Below are positions 27,587-36,569 of a stretch of DNA of 64,000 bases, in pieces. Numbering within the stretch: position 1 is the stretch's first letter; the number at the start of each line of letters is the position of its first letter. The notes under the pieces are model-generated. The model saw only the letters and a program-made list of their open reading frames with translations, had not been told where the DNA came from and did no database searches. Made by a program: the position numbers and the translations under genes. The stretch is from Elusimicrobiota bacterium (GTDB lineage: Bacteria > Elusimicrobiota > Elusimicrobia > UBA1565 > UBA9628): contig CP096137.1 in NCBI GenBank assembly GCA_023213235.1, positions 2,466,908 through 2,530,907 on the forward strand, in the 5' to 3' direction.

Positions 27587-28508
27587 TTGATCGTCCTCGC
27601 CGGGCCGACGGCGTCCGGCAAGTCCGACCTCGCCGCGGCGCTCGCGGAGGCCCTGGGCGGAGAGGTGATCTCCGCGGACTCGCGGCAGGTCTACCGCCGC
27701 CTCGACGCCGGCACCGCCAAGCCTCCGCCGCGCTGCGCGCGCGCGTCCCGCACCGGCTGCTGGACGTCGTCGACCCCGACCAAACCTACGACGCCGCGCG
27801 CTGGGCGAAGGACGCCACGGCGGCGATCGCGGCGGCGCGGGCGGCCGGGCGCGTTCCCGTGGTCTGCGGCGGCACCGGCCTGTACCTGCGCGCGCTGCTC
27901 GAGGGCCTCTCGCCGCTGCCGCCGCGCGACGAGGCGCTGCGCGCGCGGCTGGCCGCCGAGGCCGAGAGGCTCGGACGCCCGGCGCTGCACGCGCGGCTGG
28001 CGAAGGCCGACCCGAACGCCGCCGCGGCCATCCCCGCGGCCAACCTGCAGCGCGTCGTGCGCGCGCTCGAGGTGCTCGAGCTGACGGGCCGGCCGATCTC
28101 CGAGCACTGGCGCGAGGGCCGCTCCGGCGGCGAGAGCGCGGCGCTGACCTTGCGCCTCGAGCCCTCCGCGGCCCTCTCGCGCGAGCGCATCGAGGCGCGC
28201 GCCCGCTCGATGTGGCCCGCGATGCTCGCCGAGGTCCGCGCGCTCGTGCCGGCCGCGTACCGCGGCGACGAGCCCGGCTTCACGAGCCTCGGCTACCGGG
28301 AGGCGCTCGCCTGCGTGAAGGGGAACTCTCCGCCGAGGCCGGCCTGGACGAGCTGATCCGCGCGACCGCCGCCTACGCGAAGCGCCAGCGCACCTGGTTC
28401 CGCGGCCAGCTCGACGCGACCGCGCTGGACGCCTCGCTCCCTCCGGAAGCGCTGCTCGCCGCCGCCGTTCGTCTCTGGGAGGAAGCCCGTGAAAAAACCG
28501 CCGCTTAA
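27587..28508 (+). CDS. miaA: tRNA dimethylallyltransferase MiaA
   Basis: 307 residues after two one-base repairs (near 27726 and at the GGGG 28320-28323). The P-loop reads [13 protein letters not shown] and the conserved [18 protein letters not shown] follows. [15 protein letters not shown], the [10 protein letters not shown] region and GYREAL are family motifs. It transfers a dimethylallyl group to A37 of tRNA. The start is TTG at 27587. The 3' end overlaps the next gene by 20 bp. Confidence 0.85.
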
Positions 28509-30033
28509 GCCCGAAGCGCTCCGCCGCGAGTGGGACATCCCCTACCTTCTCGGCAGCCTGTTCTGCTCCGGCGCCTGCTGCCTCGTCCTCGAGCTCGCGG
28601 GCGCCCGCCTGATCAGCCCGTTCTACGGCTCGTCGATCTACACCTGGTCGGCGATGATCACGGTCACGATGATCGCGCTCGCCGTCGGCTACGCGTGGGG
28701 CGGGCGCCTGGCCGACCGCTACCCGCATCTCACCCTGTTCGCGCGCATGCTGACGGCCGCGGGACTGACGATCGCCGCCGTGCCGTGGCTGCGCGTCCCC
28801 GTCCTCAAGGCGAGCCTGCCGCTCGGCGTCGCCGCCGGGGGCTTCGCCAGCGCCGCGGCCCTGCTCGGCCCCGGGCTCGTGCTGCTCGGCGCGCTGGGCC
28901 CGATCGCGGTGCGCCTGACGGCCACGGGCGCCGCCGACGCCGGCCGCAAGTCCGGAGACGCCTGGGCCGTGTCGACCGCGGGCAGCGTCCTCGGCGCGGC
29001 GCTGGCGGGCTTCGTGCTGATCCCGCATCTGCCTCTCTCGAAGATCCTGCTCGCCTCGGCGCTGGTGCTTCTTCTTCTCGGCGCTCTCGGCTCGTGGCTC
29101 TCCACGCGCTCGCTGCCGGCCGCCCAGCTCGCCGCGTGCGCGGCCTGCGTCGGGCTGCTCCTGCGGCCCGCGCCGCCGTCGCGCTACCTGCTCGAGGCGC
29201 GGGAGTCGGCCTACGGCCGAGTCGCCGTGCTCGACGCGCCGGACAAGCGCTACCTGCTCGTCGCCGGCACGAGCCAGTCGGTCATGGAGAAGGAAGGCGG
29301 CGAGAGCGAGTCGCAGTACGTGCGCGCGTTCGAGTGGACCCGCGCGCTGCGCCCGGACGCGAAGCGCGCGCTGCTGATCGGCCTCGGCGCGGGCCTGCTC
29401 CCCAAGGCGCTCGAGCGGCGCGGGCTGACCGTCGACGTCTTCGAGATCGACTCCGTCATCGTGGACGCCGCGAAGCGCCGGTTCGGCTACGAGCCGCGCG
29501 GCCGCGTCGTCGTGGGAGACGGGCGCGCCCTGCTCGAGGCGGGAATGGGGCCCTGGGATCTCGCGTTCCTCGACGCGTTCGGCGCCGAGTCTCCGCCCGC
29601 CCACTTGTTCACGTCCGAGGCCTTCGAGCGCCTGCGGGACTCGTTGGCCCCGGGCGGCGTGCTCGCCGTCAACGTCGTCAGCGCGGTCGCGCCGCCCGAC
29701 GATCTGCCGTGGCGCGCCGTCTACCGCACGCTGTCCACGAGCTTCCCTCACGTGCGCGCGTTCGTCGCGAGCGATCCCAACGCCGGGCTCGCGAACATAC
29801 TGATCTTCGCCTCCGAGTCTCCGCTCCAGGCGGGCGCGCCGAAGTCGCCCGACCGCGTGTCGCGCGAGGTCGTTCAGATGCTGGGCAAAGAGCTCAAGCC
29901 CGACGCGCGCGAACTCGCGTCCGCGCCCGTGATGACCGACGACTACGCCCCGTTCGACGCCCTGATGGCCGGCACCGCCCGCCGCTGGCGGGGCCTGCTC
30001 CAAAGCGGGATGCGGGAGGTCCTGCTCGACTGA
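28489..30033 (+). CDS. Membrane-bound spermidine-synthase-like protein
   Basis: 514 residues. Five to seven membrane helices fill the first 230 residues (CSGACCLVLELAGARLISPFYG; AALLGPGLVLLGALGPIAV; ILLASALVLLLLGALGSWL). The second half is a class I methyltransferase/spermidine-synthase fold: ALLIGLGAGLLPKALERRG, VDVFEIDSVIVDAAKRRFG and DLAFLDAFGAESPP. Fused membrane/spermidine-synthase-like proteins are widespread, and their substrate is usually unproven. The GTG start at 28489 overlaps miaA. Confidence 0.75.
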   Translation: MKKPPLKPEALRREWDIPYLLGSLFCSGACCLVLELAGARLISPFYGSSIYTWSAMITVTMIALAVGYAWGGRLADRYPHLTLFARMLTAAGLTIAAVPWLRVPVLKASLPLGVAAGGFASAAALLGPGLVLLGALGPIAVRLTATGAADAGRKSGDAWAVSTAGSVLGAALAGFVLIPHLPLSKILLASALVLLLLGALGSWLSTRSLPAAQLAACAACVGLLLRPAPPSRYLLEARESAYGRVAVLDAPDKRYLLVAGTSQSVMEKEGGESESQYVRAFEWTRALRPDAKRALLIGLGAGLLPKALERRGLTVDVFEIDSVIVDAAKRRFGYEPRGRVVVGDGRALLEAGMGPWDLAFLDAFGAESPPAHLFTSEAFERLRDSLAPGGVLAVNVVSAVAPPDDLPWRAVYRTLSTSFPHVRAFVASDPNAGLANILIFASESPLQAGAPKSPDRVSREVVQMLGKELKPDARELASAPVMTDDYAPFDALMAGTARRWRGLLQSGMREVLLD

Positions 30034-31325
30034 AGCAGAAGAAGGGCGTAAGAAACGTCTCCCGCGAAACCCGCGATCCCGTCGAGCGCGTCGTGCTCGT
30101 CGGCGTCGGGCCCAAGTCGCAGACCGACGTGATCAAGTCCTCGCTCGGCGAGCTCAAGCGGCTGACGGAGACCGCCGGGGCGATCGTCGTCGGCGAGACC
30201 ACGCAGGCGCTGGCGCGCTTCCACCCCGGAACGCTCGTCGGCGAGGGCAAGGTCGCCGAGATCGCGGGCATGTGCGCCGGCCTGCGCGCGGGCACCGTGA
30301 TCTTCGACCTCGAGCTCAGCCCCGCCCAGCAGAAGAACCTCGAGAAGGCCCTGCCGAAGGTCAAGATCGTCGACCGCACGCGCCTGATCCTGCACATCTT
30401 CGCGCGCCGCGCGCGCACGAATGAAGGCAGCCTGCAGGTCGAGCTCGCGCAGCTTTCCTACATGCTGCCGCGCCTGACCGGCATCCGCGCGTTCTCCCAG
30501 CAGGCCGGCGGCATCGGCACGCGCGGCCCCGGCGAGCGCAAGCTCGAGTACGAGAAGCGCCACATCCAATATAGGATGAAGCATCTCCGAGTCGAGCTCG
30601 AGCGCGTGCGGGCGTCGCGTCGACTCCGCCGCGAGCGCCGCGCGAGCGTGCCGGTCCCGCAGATCGCGCTCGTCGGCTACACGAACGTCGGCAAATCCAC
30701 CTTGCTCAACGCGCTGACGGGAGAGCTCGCGGCGTACGCCGACGACAAGCTCTTCGCGACGCTCGACCCGACGGCGCGCCGCGTCCGGCTGCCGAGCGGC
30801 GGCTGGGCCGTCGTCACCGACACGGTCGGCTTCATCCAGCGCCTGCCGACCTCGCTGATCGCGGCGTTCCGCTCGACGCTCGAGGAGGTCGAGGCCGCCG
30901 ACTGCCTGCTCGTCGTCCACGACGCGGCGTCGCCCGAGCTCGAGGCGCAGCGCCAGTCGGTCGACGCCACCTTGGGCGACCTGGCCACGGCCGGCATCCC
31001 GCGCGTCGAGGCCCTCAACAAGGCCGACCGGCTCGAGGGCCCCGCGCTGCGCGACCTCGCGCTGCGGCACCCGGAGGCCGCGCTCATCTCCGCGGCGGCC
31101 GGGGACGTCGGCGCCGTGCTCGCGCGCGTCGAGGAGGCGCTGTCGGCCCGCTGGCTGCTGCGCGAACTCGACGCCCCGGCCGAGCAGGCCGGCGCCTGGA
31201 CCGCCCGCCTGTACGAAAGCGCCCAGATCCTGGAACGCAAGGTCGTCGGCGACAAGATCCGCTTCCGCCTGCGCGTGACGGCCGAGAACTGGGAGCGTCT
31301 CGGGCGTCTGTTCGGCGCGAATTAA
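30030..31325 (+). CDS. hflX: GTPase HflX
   Basis: 431 residues. The HflX N-terminal domain includes FHPGTLVGEGKVAEI and the signature GGIGTRGPGE. The G domain has G1 ALVGYTNVGKSTL, G3 VTDTVGFIQRLP and a G4-like NKAD. HflX splits stalled or inactive ribosomes under stress. No ATG, GTG or TTG occurs near the expected N terminus. CTG at 30030, overlapping the upstream TGA as CTGA and about 10 nt after GGAGG, is the best start. The next GTG (about 30130) would remove conserved sequence. Confidence 0.85.
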   Translation: MKQKKGVRNVSRETRDPVERVVLVGVGPKSQTDVIKSSLGELKRLTETAGAIVVGETTQALARFHPGTLVGEGKVAEIAGMCAGLRAGTVIFDLELSPAQQKNLEKALPKVKIVDRTRLILHIFARRARTNEGSLQVELAQLSYMLPRLTGIRAFSQQAGGIGTRGPGERKLEYEKRHIQYRMKHLRVELERVRASRRLRRERRASVPVPQIALVGYTNVGKSTLLNALTGELAAYADDKLFATLDPTARRVRLPSGGWAVVTDTVGFIQRLPTSLIAAFRSTLEEVEAADCLLVVHDAASPELEAQRQSVDATLGDLATAGIPRVEALNKADRLEGPALRDLALRHPEAALISAAAGDVGAVLARVEEALSARWLLRELDAPAEQAGAWTARLYESAQILERKVVGDKIRFRLRVTAENWERLGRLFGAN

Positions 31326-31347
31326 TGCTAGGATTTCGCTGAAAATC

Positions 31348-31952
31348 ATGGTTGATTTCCGTGATGTCGCGCTGATGGTCTTCGGCTACCTGGCGGGGGA
31401 ATTCCCACCGGCTACCTCGTGGTCAAGCGCCTGCGGGGCTACGACATCCGCACGCGCGGCTCGGGCAACCCCGGCACCGCCAACGTCTACCGCAACGCCG
31501 GCGCCGTCCCCGGCCTCATCACTTTGATCGTCGACGCCCTCAAGGGCTTCGCCCCCGTGTACCTCAGCATCACGCTCCAGCCCCGCCGCCCCGAGCTCGC
31601 CATCGCCTGCGGCGCGGCCGCCATCATCGGCCACAACTGGACTCCGCTGCTCGGCTTCAAGGGCGGCAAGGGCGTGGCCACCTCCGCCGGCGTCTTCCTC
31701 GCTTTGCTGCCCTGGCCGATGGCCTGGACGATGGCCGCCTTCGCGCTCGCGGTCAAGCTGTCGGGCCACATCTCGGTGGGCTCGATGACGGCCGCGGTCG
31801 CGTTGCCGATCGCGGCTGTCGCGCTCGGAGCCAAGCAGGCGTACTGCATCGCGGCGGGAGTGGCCGGGGCGCTGATCATCTACAAGCACATACCGAACAT
31901 CAAGCGGCTCAAAGAAAATAAAGAACTGGGGATCCATGGCCGCTCGGCGTAA
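31348..31952 (+). CDS. plsY: Glycerol-3-phosphate acyltransferase PlsY
   Basis: 201 residues after restoring one base in the G run at 31395-31399, joining VFGYLAG to IPTGYLVVKRLRG. PlsY signatures are present: IPTGYL, GSGNPGTANVYR, IIGHNWTPLLGFKGGKGVATS and a C-terminal IIYKHIPNIKRL. It acylates glycerol-3-phosphate from acyl-phosphate, the first step of phospholipid synthesis. Its 3' end overlaps gpsA, which makes the substrate, so the two form a metabolic pair. Confidence 0.88.
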
Positions 31953-32922
31953 GGTCACCGTTCTCGGCGGAGGGATGTGGGGATGCGTACTGGCCCAACA
32001 CCTCGCGTCGCGCGCCAAGGTCACGGTGTGGGAGTTCGTTCCGGCTTTGGCGGAATCCCTCCAAAGAACAAGGCGCCATGCTCACATTCCGGGTTTTCGC
32101 TTAGATGGGTCCATAAAAGTTGTCCATGATCTGAAAGCCGTTCACGATTCAGACGTTTTACTTTTCGTGCTTCCGTCCAAAGCGTTGGCCGCCACCGCGA
32201 GAAACCTTCGCGGCGCCGGCATCAGCAAAAACGCGGTGGCGGTCAACGCGTCCAAGGGCATCGAACCCAAGACGTTGTCCACCATGGGCGACATCATCGG
32301 ACGCGAATTGCCGTTTCTAAAAGGGCGAACCTGGACCCTCTCCGGTCCTTCCTTCGCGCGCGAAGTCGCGCGCGGCGTCCCGACCGGACTCATGTTGGGC
32401 GGGCCTTCGGGGCGCCAAGCCGACATGTTGGCCGATCTTTTCAACGGCGGTGCTTTGAAGGTGACCCACTGGCCCGACCGCATCGGAGTCGAGTTGGGCG
32501 GATCGCTCAAGAACGCCATCGCCATCGGCGCCGGCATCCTCGACGGCCTCGGCACCGGCGCCAACACCAAGGCCGCCTTGCTGGTCCAGGGCCTCTCCGA
32601 GATGTCCTCGCTCATCCGCGCGCGCGGCGGGCGCGCCGACACGATCTACGGGCTCGCCGGCCTCGGCGACCTCATCGCCACGGGCACCTCGCCCGAGTCG
32701 CGCAACCGGGGCTTCGGCGAGCTGCTGGGCAAGGGACTCAAGCCGGAGAAGGCGCTCGCGAAGATCCTGACGGTCGTCGAGGGCATCGAAGCCGCCGCCG
32801 TCACGCGCGAGCTGTGCGCGCGCCACGGCGTCGACGCGCCGCTGCTCGACGCGATCTTCCGCACCACGCGGGGCGCGCGCGCGGACGGCGTCCTCAAGGC
32901 GCTCGGATTTAAACGGAGATAG
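31936..32922 (+). CDS. gpsA: Glycerol-3-phosphate dehydrogenase [NAD(P)+] GpsA
   Basis: 328 residues. The Rossmann motif is VTVLGGGMWGCVLAQHLA. NASKGIEP, LSGPSFAREVA and the catalytic segment GGSLKNAIAIGAGILDGLG follow, then GLAGLGDLIATGTSPESRNR. It reduces dihydroxyacetone phosphate to glycerol-3-phosphate for PlsY. Codon use changes within the gene: about 32030-32480 uses many A/T-ending codons (TTA, AAA, GTT, CAT, TTG), unlike the flanks and all neighbours. This suggests that part of the gene was acquired by recombination. Confidence 0.93.
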   Translation: MAARRKVTVLGGGMWGCVLAQHLASRAKVTVWEFVPALAESLQRTRRHAHIPGFRLDGSIKVVHDLKAVHDSDVLLFVLPSKALAATARNLRGAGISKNAVAVNASKGIEPKTLSTMGDIIGRELPFLKGRTWTLSGPSFAREVARGVPTGLMLGGPSGRQADMLADLFNGGALKVTHWPDRIGVELGGSLKNAIAIGAGILDGLGTGANTKAALLVQGLSEMSSLIRARGGRADTIYGLAGLGDLIATGTSPESRNRGFGELLGKGLKPEKALAKILTVVEGIEAAAVTRELCARHGVDAPLLDAIFRTTRGARADGVLKALGFKRR

Positions 32923-32924
32923 CC

Positions 32925-33520
32925 ATGCCGAAAGGCGACAAGGACAAGGATAAAGACAAGGACAAGGCGCCGGAGCCCGCGAAGAACGGGGAGCGCGAGG
33001 TCCGCATCTACTCGCTGGCCACGACCGTCAACGAGTGCATCATCTTCCTCGAGGAGCTGTCGGGCAGCCGCCTGCTCCCCATCTGGATCGGCATCACCGA
33101 GGGCCAGGCGATCGCGATCCGCTTCTCCGGCATCGTCCTGCCGCGCCCGCTGACGCACGACCTGCTGCTCGCCGCGATCCAGGAGCTCGGCTTCGAGGTC
33201 AAGAAGATCGTCGTCAGCGACATCAAGGAGAACACCTTCTACGCGAAGGTCCACGCGAGCGACGGAAAGAAGACCGTCCTGCTCGACAGCCGCCCCTCCG
33301 ACGCGATCGCGATCGCGGTGCGCGCGGGCTGCCCGATCATGGTGCACGAGAGCGTCTTTGAAAGATGCCAGACTTTGCACAAGCCGATCTCGGAGGACGA
33401 GGTCTCCAAGTTCAAGGAAGACCTCAAGAGCCTCAAGCCCGAGGACATCTTCAAGGATCTGAAGAAGAAGCCGGAGGGCGGCGACGAGCCGCCGGCCGGG
33501 AAGGAAGGGGGAAGTCATGA
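32925..33520 (+). CDS. DUF151 bifunctional-nuclease-like protein
   Basis: About 198 residues. After a Lys/Asp-rich leader (KGDKDKDKDKDK) comes the DUF151 core: LPIWIGITEGQAIAIRFSG, RPLTHDLLLAAIQELGFEV and DSRPSDAIAIAVRAGCPI. The family contains proteins with RNase and DNase activity. As printed, the frame misses its stop and runs on to 34211 through two other genes. One extra base in the G run at 33507-33511 brings in a TGA that overlaps the HU start as ATGA, the usual junction here. Confidence 0.8.
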
Positions 33521-33777
33521 ACCGCCTCGACATCATCAAGGCCGTCGCGAAAGTCCTGACCACGAAAGGCGAGGCCGCCCTCGCGGTCGAGACGACGTTC
33601 GAGACGATCCGCGCGTCGCTCAACCAGGGCGACAAGGTCGTCATTTCGAACTTCGGAACCTTCCGCGTGAAGGCGCGCCAGCCGCGCACCGGACGCAACC
33701 CGAAGACCGGAGAGCAGGTCAGCGTCCCGTCGCGGCGCGGCGTGCGCTTCAAGGCCTCGAAGAACCTGCTGGAGTAA
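33517..33777 (+). CDS. HU/IHF-family DNA-binding protein
   Basis: 86 residues, typical of HU. It shows the N-terminal helices (NRLDIIKAVAKVLTTKGEA) and the conserved beta-arm segment VVISNFGTFRVKARQPRTGR, with NPKTGE and a basic end. It bends or compacts DNA. It is linked to the DUF151 gene by a restored ATGA overlap and is followed 3 nt later by a MerR-like regulator. Confidence 0.92.
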   Translation: MNRLDIIKAVAKVLTTKGEAALAVETTFETIRASLNQGDKVVISNFGTFRVKARQPRTGRNPKTGEQVSVPSRRGVRFKASKNLLE

Positions 33778-33780
33778 CCC

Positions 33781-34152
33781 GTGGATCTGCCGTTTCTCCC
33801 GGACAAGGACTATTTCTCCGTGCGCGAGGCGTCCCGCGTCGCGCAGGTCCCGCCGCACACCTTGCGCTATTGGGAGAGCCGCTTCGGCGAGCTGCGTCCC
33901 TCGCGCAAGGAGGGAGGCCACCGCAAGTACAGCCGCGCCGACATCGAGCTCGTCCTCGAGATCAAGGAGCTGCTGCAGAAAAAGCGCATGACCGTCGCCG
34001 GCGCGCGCCGCGCGCTCATCGACCGCCGCCGCGGCAAGTCGGCGTTCGACGCCCCGCTGACCGGGCCCGCTCCCTCGGACGCCGCCTCCGCGAAGCTGCT
34101 GCGCGAGGTCCGCAAGGAGCTCAAGGCCATCGTCGAGGAAATGGGCCGCTGA
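33781..34152 (+). CDS. MerR-family transcriptional regulator
   Basis: 123 residues. The MerR winged helix is clear: YFSVREASRVAQVPPHTLRYWESRFGELRPSRKEGGHRKYSRADIELVLEI as consecutive motifs. A short coiled-coil C-terminal region follows. Effector-binding residues are not apparent. The GTG start follows the HU stop by 3 nt. HU-MerR gene pairs are common, and the MerR-type protein is often annotated as HspR-like, but this one cannot be assigned a target. Confidence 0.8.
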   Translation: MDLPFLPDKDYFSVREASRVAQVPPHTLRYWESRFGELRPSRKEGGHRKYSRADIELVLEIKELLQKKRMTVAGARRALIDRRRGKSAFDAPLTGPAPSDAASAKLLREVRKELKAIVEEMGR

Positions 34153-34174
34153 GACGGGCCTCCGGAAATAGCGG

Positions 34175-34203
34175 TTGCGCGGGGGGGCCGGAAAGTTTAA
34201 AAT
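34175..34203 (+). promoter_or_regulatory. Promoter of the tRNA-Pro pair
   Basis: TTGCGC (34175-34180), a 17-nt spacer and TAAAAT (34198-34203) give a sigma-70-type promoter about 47 nt upstream of the first tRNA-Pro. Confidence 0.55.
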
Positions 34204-34249
34204 GTCGGTGACGAGTCCCAGCTCGCAGCGGGCGCGTCGCGCCCGCGGC

Positions 34250-34321
34250 CGGGGATTGGCTCAATGGTAGAGCGCTCCCTTGGGGTGGGAGAGGCTACAG
34301 GTTCGATTCCTGTATCCCCGA
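34250..34321 (+). tRNA. tRNA-Pro (GGG)
   Basis: The cloverleaf folds completely: acceptor CGGGGAT/ATCCCCG, D arm GCTC/GAGC, anticodon stem CTCCC/GGGAG with loop TTGGGGT, and T arm ACAGG/CCTGT. The anticodon GGG is at 34282-34284. CCA is not encoded. Confidence 0.93.
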
Positions 34322-34348
34322 CCGCCGGCGCGAATTCGTCGAAGTTCC

Positions 34349-34424
34349 CGGGGTATAGCTCAATTGGCAGAGCGCTTGGTTCGGGACCAAGAGGTTCTCA
34401 GTTCAAGCCTGAGTACCCCGACCA
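34349..34424 (+). tRNA. tRNA-Pro (CGG)
   Basis: Acceptor CGGGGTA/TACCCCG, anticodon stem CTTGG/CCAAG with loop TTCGGGA, anticodon CGG at 34382-34384. ACCA is encoded at 34421-34424, unlike the tRNA-Pro 27 nt upstream. Confidence 0.93.
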
Positions 34425-34431
34425 TCTGGAA

Positions 34432-34468
34432 GGAGGCGCCGCGGCCGGTCCGCGGCGCCTCCTCTTTT
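34432..34468 (+). terminator. Rho-independent terminator after the tRNA-Pro pair
   Basis: A perfect 13-bp stem (34432-34444 with 34450-34462), a 5-nt loop, then TCTTTT. Confidence 0.85.
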
Positions 34469-34496
34469 ACCCTTGCGCGCCCCCTTGACGAATCGA

Positions 34497-34502
34497 TAGA
34501 AT
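34497..34502 (+). promoter_or_regulatory. -10 box (TAGAAT), probably leaderless
   Basis: TAGAAT ends 7 nt before the GTG start of the acylphosphatase gene at 34510. Confidence 0.55.
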
Positions 34503-34509
34503 CGGAGCC

Positions 34510-34785
34510 GTGGCCCCCTTGACGCGTCGACACCTGGCGATCAAGGGCCGCGTGCAGGGCGTCGGGTTCCGGTGGTTCGCGAAGGAGACGGCCGCGTCGC
34601 TCGGCCTTTCCGGCTGGGTGCGAAACCGGGAAGACGGATCCGTGGAAGCGGAAGCCGAGGGGACGGAGGAGAAGCTCGACGCGTTCGTCGAGCGGCTCAA
34701 GTCGGGCAACCCCGCGGCGCGCGTGGACGCGATCGAGACGGCGCCGGCCGGCGTGAAGAACGAAACGACCTTCAGAATCATCTAA
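34510..34785 (+). CDS. acyP: Acylphosphatase
   Basis: 91 residues, the standard size. The active-site loop GRVQGVGFRWFAKETA carries the catalytic Arg, and GWVRNREDGSVEAEAEG carries the catalytic Asn. It hydrolyses acyl-phosphates such as 1,3-bisphosphoglycerate. The GTG start is fixed by the TAGAAT box 7 nt upstream. A sigma factor gene follows 8 nt later. Confidence 0.92.
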   Translation: MAPLTRRHLAIKGRVQGVGFRWFAKETAASLGLSGWVRNREDGSVEAEAEGTEEKLDAFVERLKSGNPAARVDAIETAPAGVKNETTFRII

Positions 34786-34793
34786 GAGGAAAA

Positions 34794-35828
34794 ATGGAAC
34801 CCTCCACGGACACGACGAGTCAGTACTTCAAAGGCATCCAGAAGCTCGCGATGGTCACGCGCGAGGAGATGCACGAGCTGTGGAAGAAGGCCAAGAAGGG
34901 CGACCGCGCCTCGAAGCAGCGCATCATGGAGGCGAACCTGCGCCTCGTGGTGCCCATCGCGAAGAAGTACCACCGCCAGGGCATCGATTTCATGGACTTG
35001 GTCGAAGAGGGCAACCTGGGCCTCATGCACTCGATCGACAAGTTCGAGCCCTCGAAGGGCTACCGCTTCTCGACCTACTCCTCCTACTGGATCGAGCAGT
35101 CGATCCGCCGCGCCGTCGAAGAGACGAGCAAGACCATCCGCATTCCTCCGCACGCCTGGGAAGCCCTGCGCAAATGGCTGAAGATGTGGGAGAAGATGCA
35201 CGTCAAGCTCGGCCGCGATCCGTCGCTCGCCGAAATGGCGCGCGCGATGCACTGGACGGCGCGCCAGGTGCGCGGCGTGCTCGACGCGGCCGAGGCCGCC
35301 AAGGGCATGGGCTCCTTCGACGCCCCGATCGACTCGGGCGACGACAACATCACGGTCGAGGACATGATCGCCGAGACCACGGCGCAGTCCCCGGAGAACC
35401 TGATCGGCGTGCTCAAGCTGCACGACGAGCTGCACCAGGCCCTGCGCGAGATCGGCGAGCGCGAGCGCATGATCCTCGAGTTCCGCCACGGCCTCACCGG
35501 CCAGACCCCGATGACCCTGGAAGAGGTGGGCAAGCGCCTGCGCCTCTCCCGCGAGCGCATCCGCCAGATCGAGGAGCGCGCGCTCCTGCGCCTGCGCCGG
35601 GTGGCCAACCGCATGGGCCTCATCGAGGTCGACGAGGGCGGCCGCCGCGGCCCGACGAACCTGCAGCCCGGCTTCTCGACGCCGAAGCTCAAGACCGACA
35701 TCCTCGGCCAGACGATCCCGGCCGGCCGCAAGACCGCGCCGTCCGCGGTCCCGGCCTCCGCGAAGCGTCAGCCGCGCAAGCTCGTGTTCCTGCCCGCGGC
35801 GAAGGCCGGCGGCAAGAAGAGGAAGTGA
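34794..35828 (+). CDS. RNA polymerase sigma-70 family factor (RpoD/RpoS-like)
   Basis: 344 residues. It lacks the large acidic region 1.1 and starts near region 1.2. Region 2 includes GIDFMDLVEEGNLGLMHSID and YRFSTYSSYWIEQSIRRAVEE. Region 3 and region 4 (TLEEVGKRLRLSRERIRQIEERAL) are complete, so -10 and -35 recognition should both be possible. The C terminus has a basic tail of about 60 residues. YSSYWIEQSIRRA, where the primary factor normally has ATWWIRQAI, points to an RpoS-like or secondary factor rather than the main one, but this is not certain. Confidence 0.85.
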   Translation: MEPSTDTTSQYFKGIQKLAMVTREEMHELWKKAKKGDRASKQRIMEANLRLVVPIAKKYHRQGIDFMDLVEEGNLGLMHSIDKFEPSKGYRFSTYSSYWIEQSIRRAVEETSKTIRIPPHAWEALRKWLKMWEKMHVKLGRDPSLAEMARAMHWTARQVRGVLDAAEAAKGMGSFDAPIDSGDDNITVEDMIAETTAQSPENLIGVLKLHDELHQALREIGERERMILEFRHGLTGQTPMTLEEVGKRLRLSRERIRQIEERALLRLRRVANRMGLIEVDEGGRRGPTNLQPGFSTPKLKTDILGQTIPAGRKTAPSAVPASAKRQPRKLVFLPAAKAGGKKRK

Positions 35829-35830
35829 CG

Positions 35831-36404
35831 ATGGCCAAGCAGGAGAAGTCGCAGCCCATGACCGGCAAGGACGCCAGCCCGAAGCTCGGCATCGCCGAGA
35901 TGAAGGCCCTCATCAAGGACGTCCCCGACTTCCCGAAGAAGGGAATCCTGTTCAAGGACATCACGCCCCTGCTGGCGGACGCGCAGGGCTTCAACGGCGT
36001 CATCGAGGGCCTCATCGCCCCCTATAAGCAGAAGGGCGTCGAGATCGTCGCTGGCGTCGAGTCCCGCGGCTTCCTGCTCGCGCCCGCGATGGCCGCGCGC
36101 CTGGGCGCCGGCATCGTGCCCCTGCGCAAGAAGGGCAAGCTGCCCCGCAAGGTCCACTCCGCCAGCTACGAGCTCGAGTACGGCACCGACTCGATCGAAG
36201 CCCACGCCGACGCGATCCCCAAGGGCGCCAAGGTCCTGCTCGTCGACGACGTGCTCGCGACGGGGGACCGCCGGCGCGGCCATCCAGCTCATCGAGGCGC
36301 TCGGCGGAGAGCTCGTCGGCTCCGCGTTCCTGATCGAACTCGCCTTCCTCAAGGGCCGCGCCAAGCTGCCCGGCCGCGAGATCCATTCCCTTATAACGTA
36401 CTGA
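35831..36404 (+). CDS. apt: Adenine phosphoribosyltransferase
   Basis: 191 residues after repair. [32 protein letters not shown] and [10 protein letters not shown] are Apt signatures. The PRPP-binding motif [11 protein letters not shown] is broken in the G run 36262-36266. Here two bases, not one, must be restored, after which [16 protein letters not shown] and [11 protein letters not shown] continue to a stop at 36402-36404. It salvages adenine to AMP. It follows the sigma factor by 2 nt. Confidence 0.85.
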
Positions 36405-36471
36405 TAGCGGGCCTCCCTGGCGGGAATGGCGGTTTTAAGCTATTATTGCGGCCCCGTAACGGGAAAATGAC

Positions 36472-36543
36472 GCCTCGATAGCTCAATGGATAGAGCTACT
36501 CCGTCCTAAGGAGAAGATGGGGGTTCGATTCCCTCTCGGGGCA
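36472..36543 (+). tRNA. tRNA-Arg (CCT)
   Basis: Acceptor GCCTCGA/TCGGGGC with one G-T pair, D arm GCTC/GAGC, anticodon CCT at 36505-36507 in loop GTCCTAA, and T arm GGGGG/CCCTC. The anticodon stem (ACTCC/GGAGA) has one A-A mismatch at its base. CCA is not encoded. A candidate -10 box TATTAT lies at 36441-36446. Confidence 0.88.
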
Positions 36544-36569
36544 AACCGCTCTCAAGGACCAAACACTCC

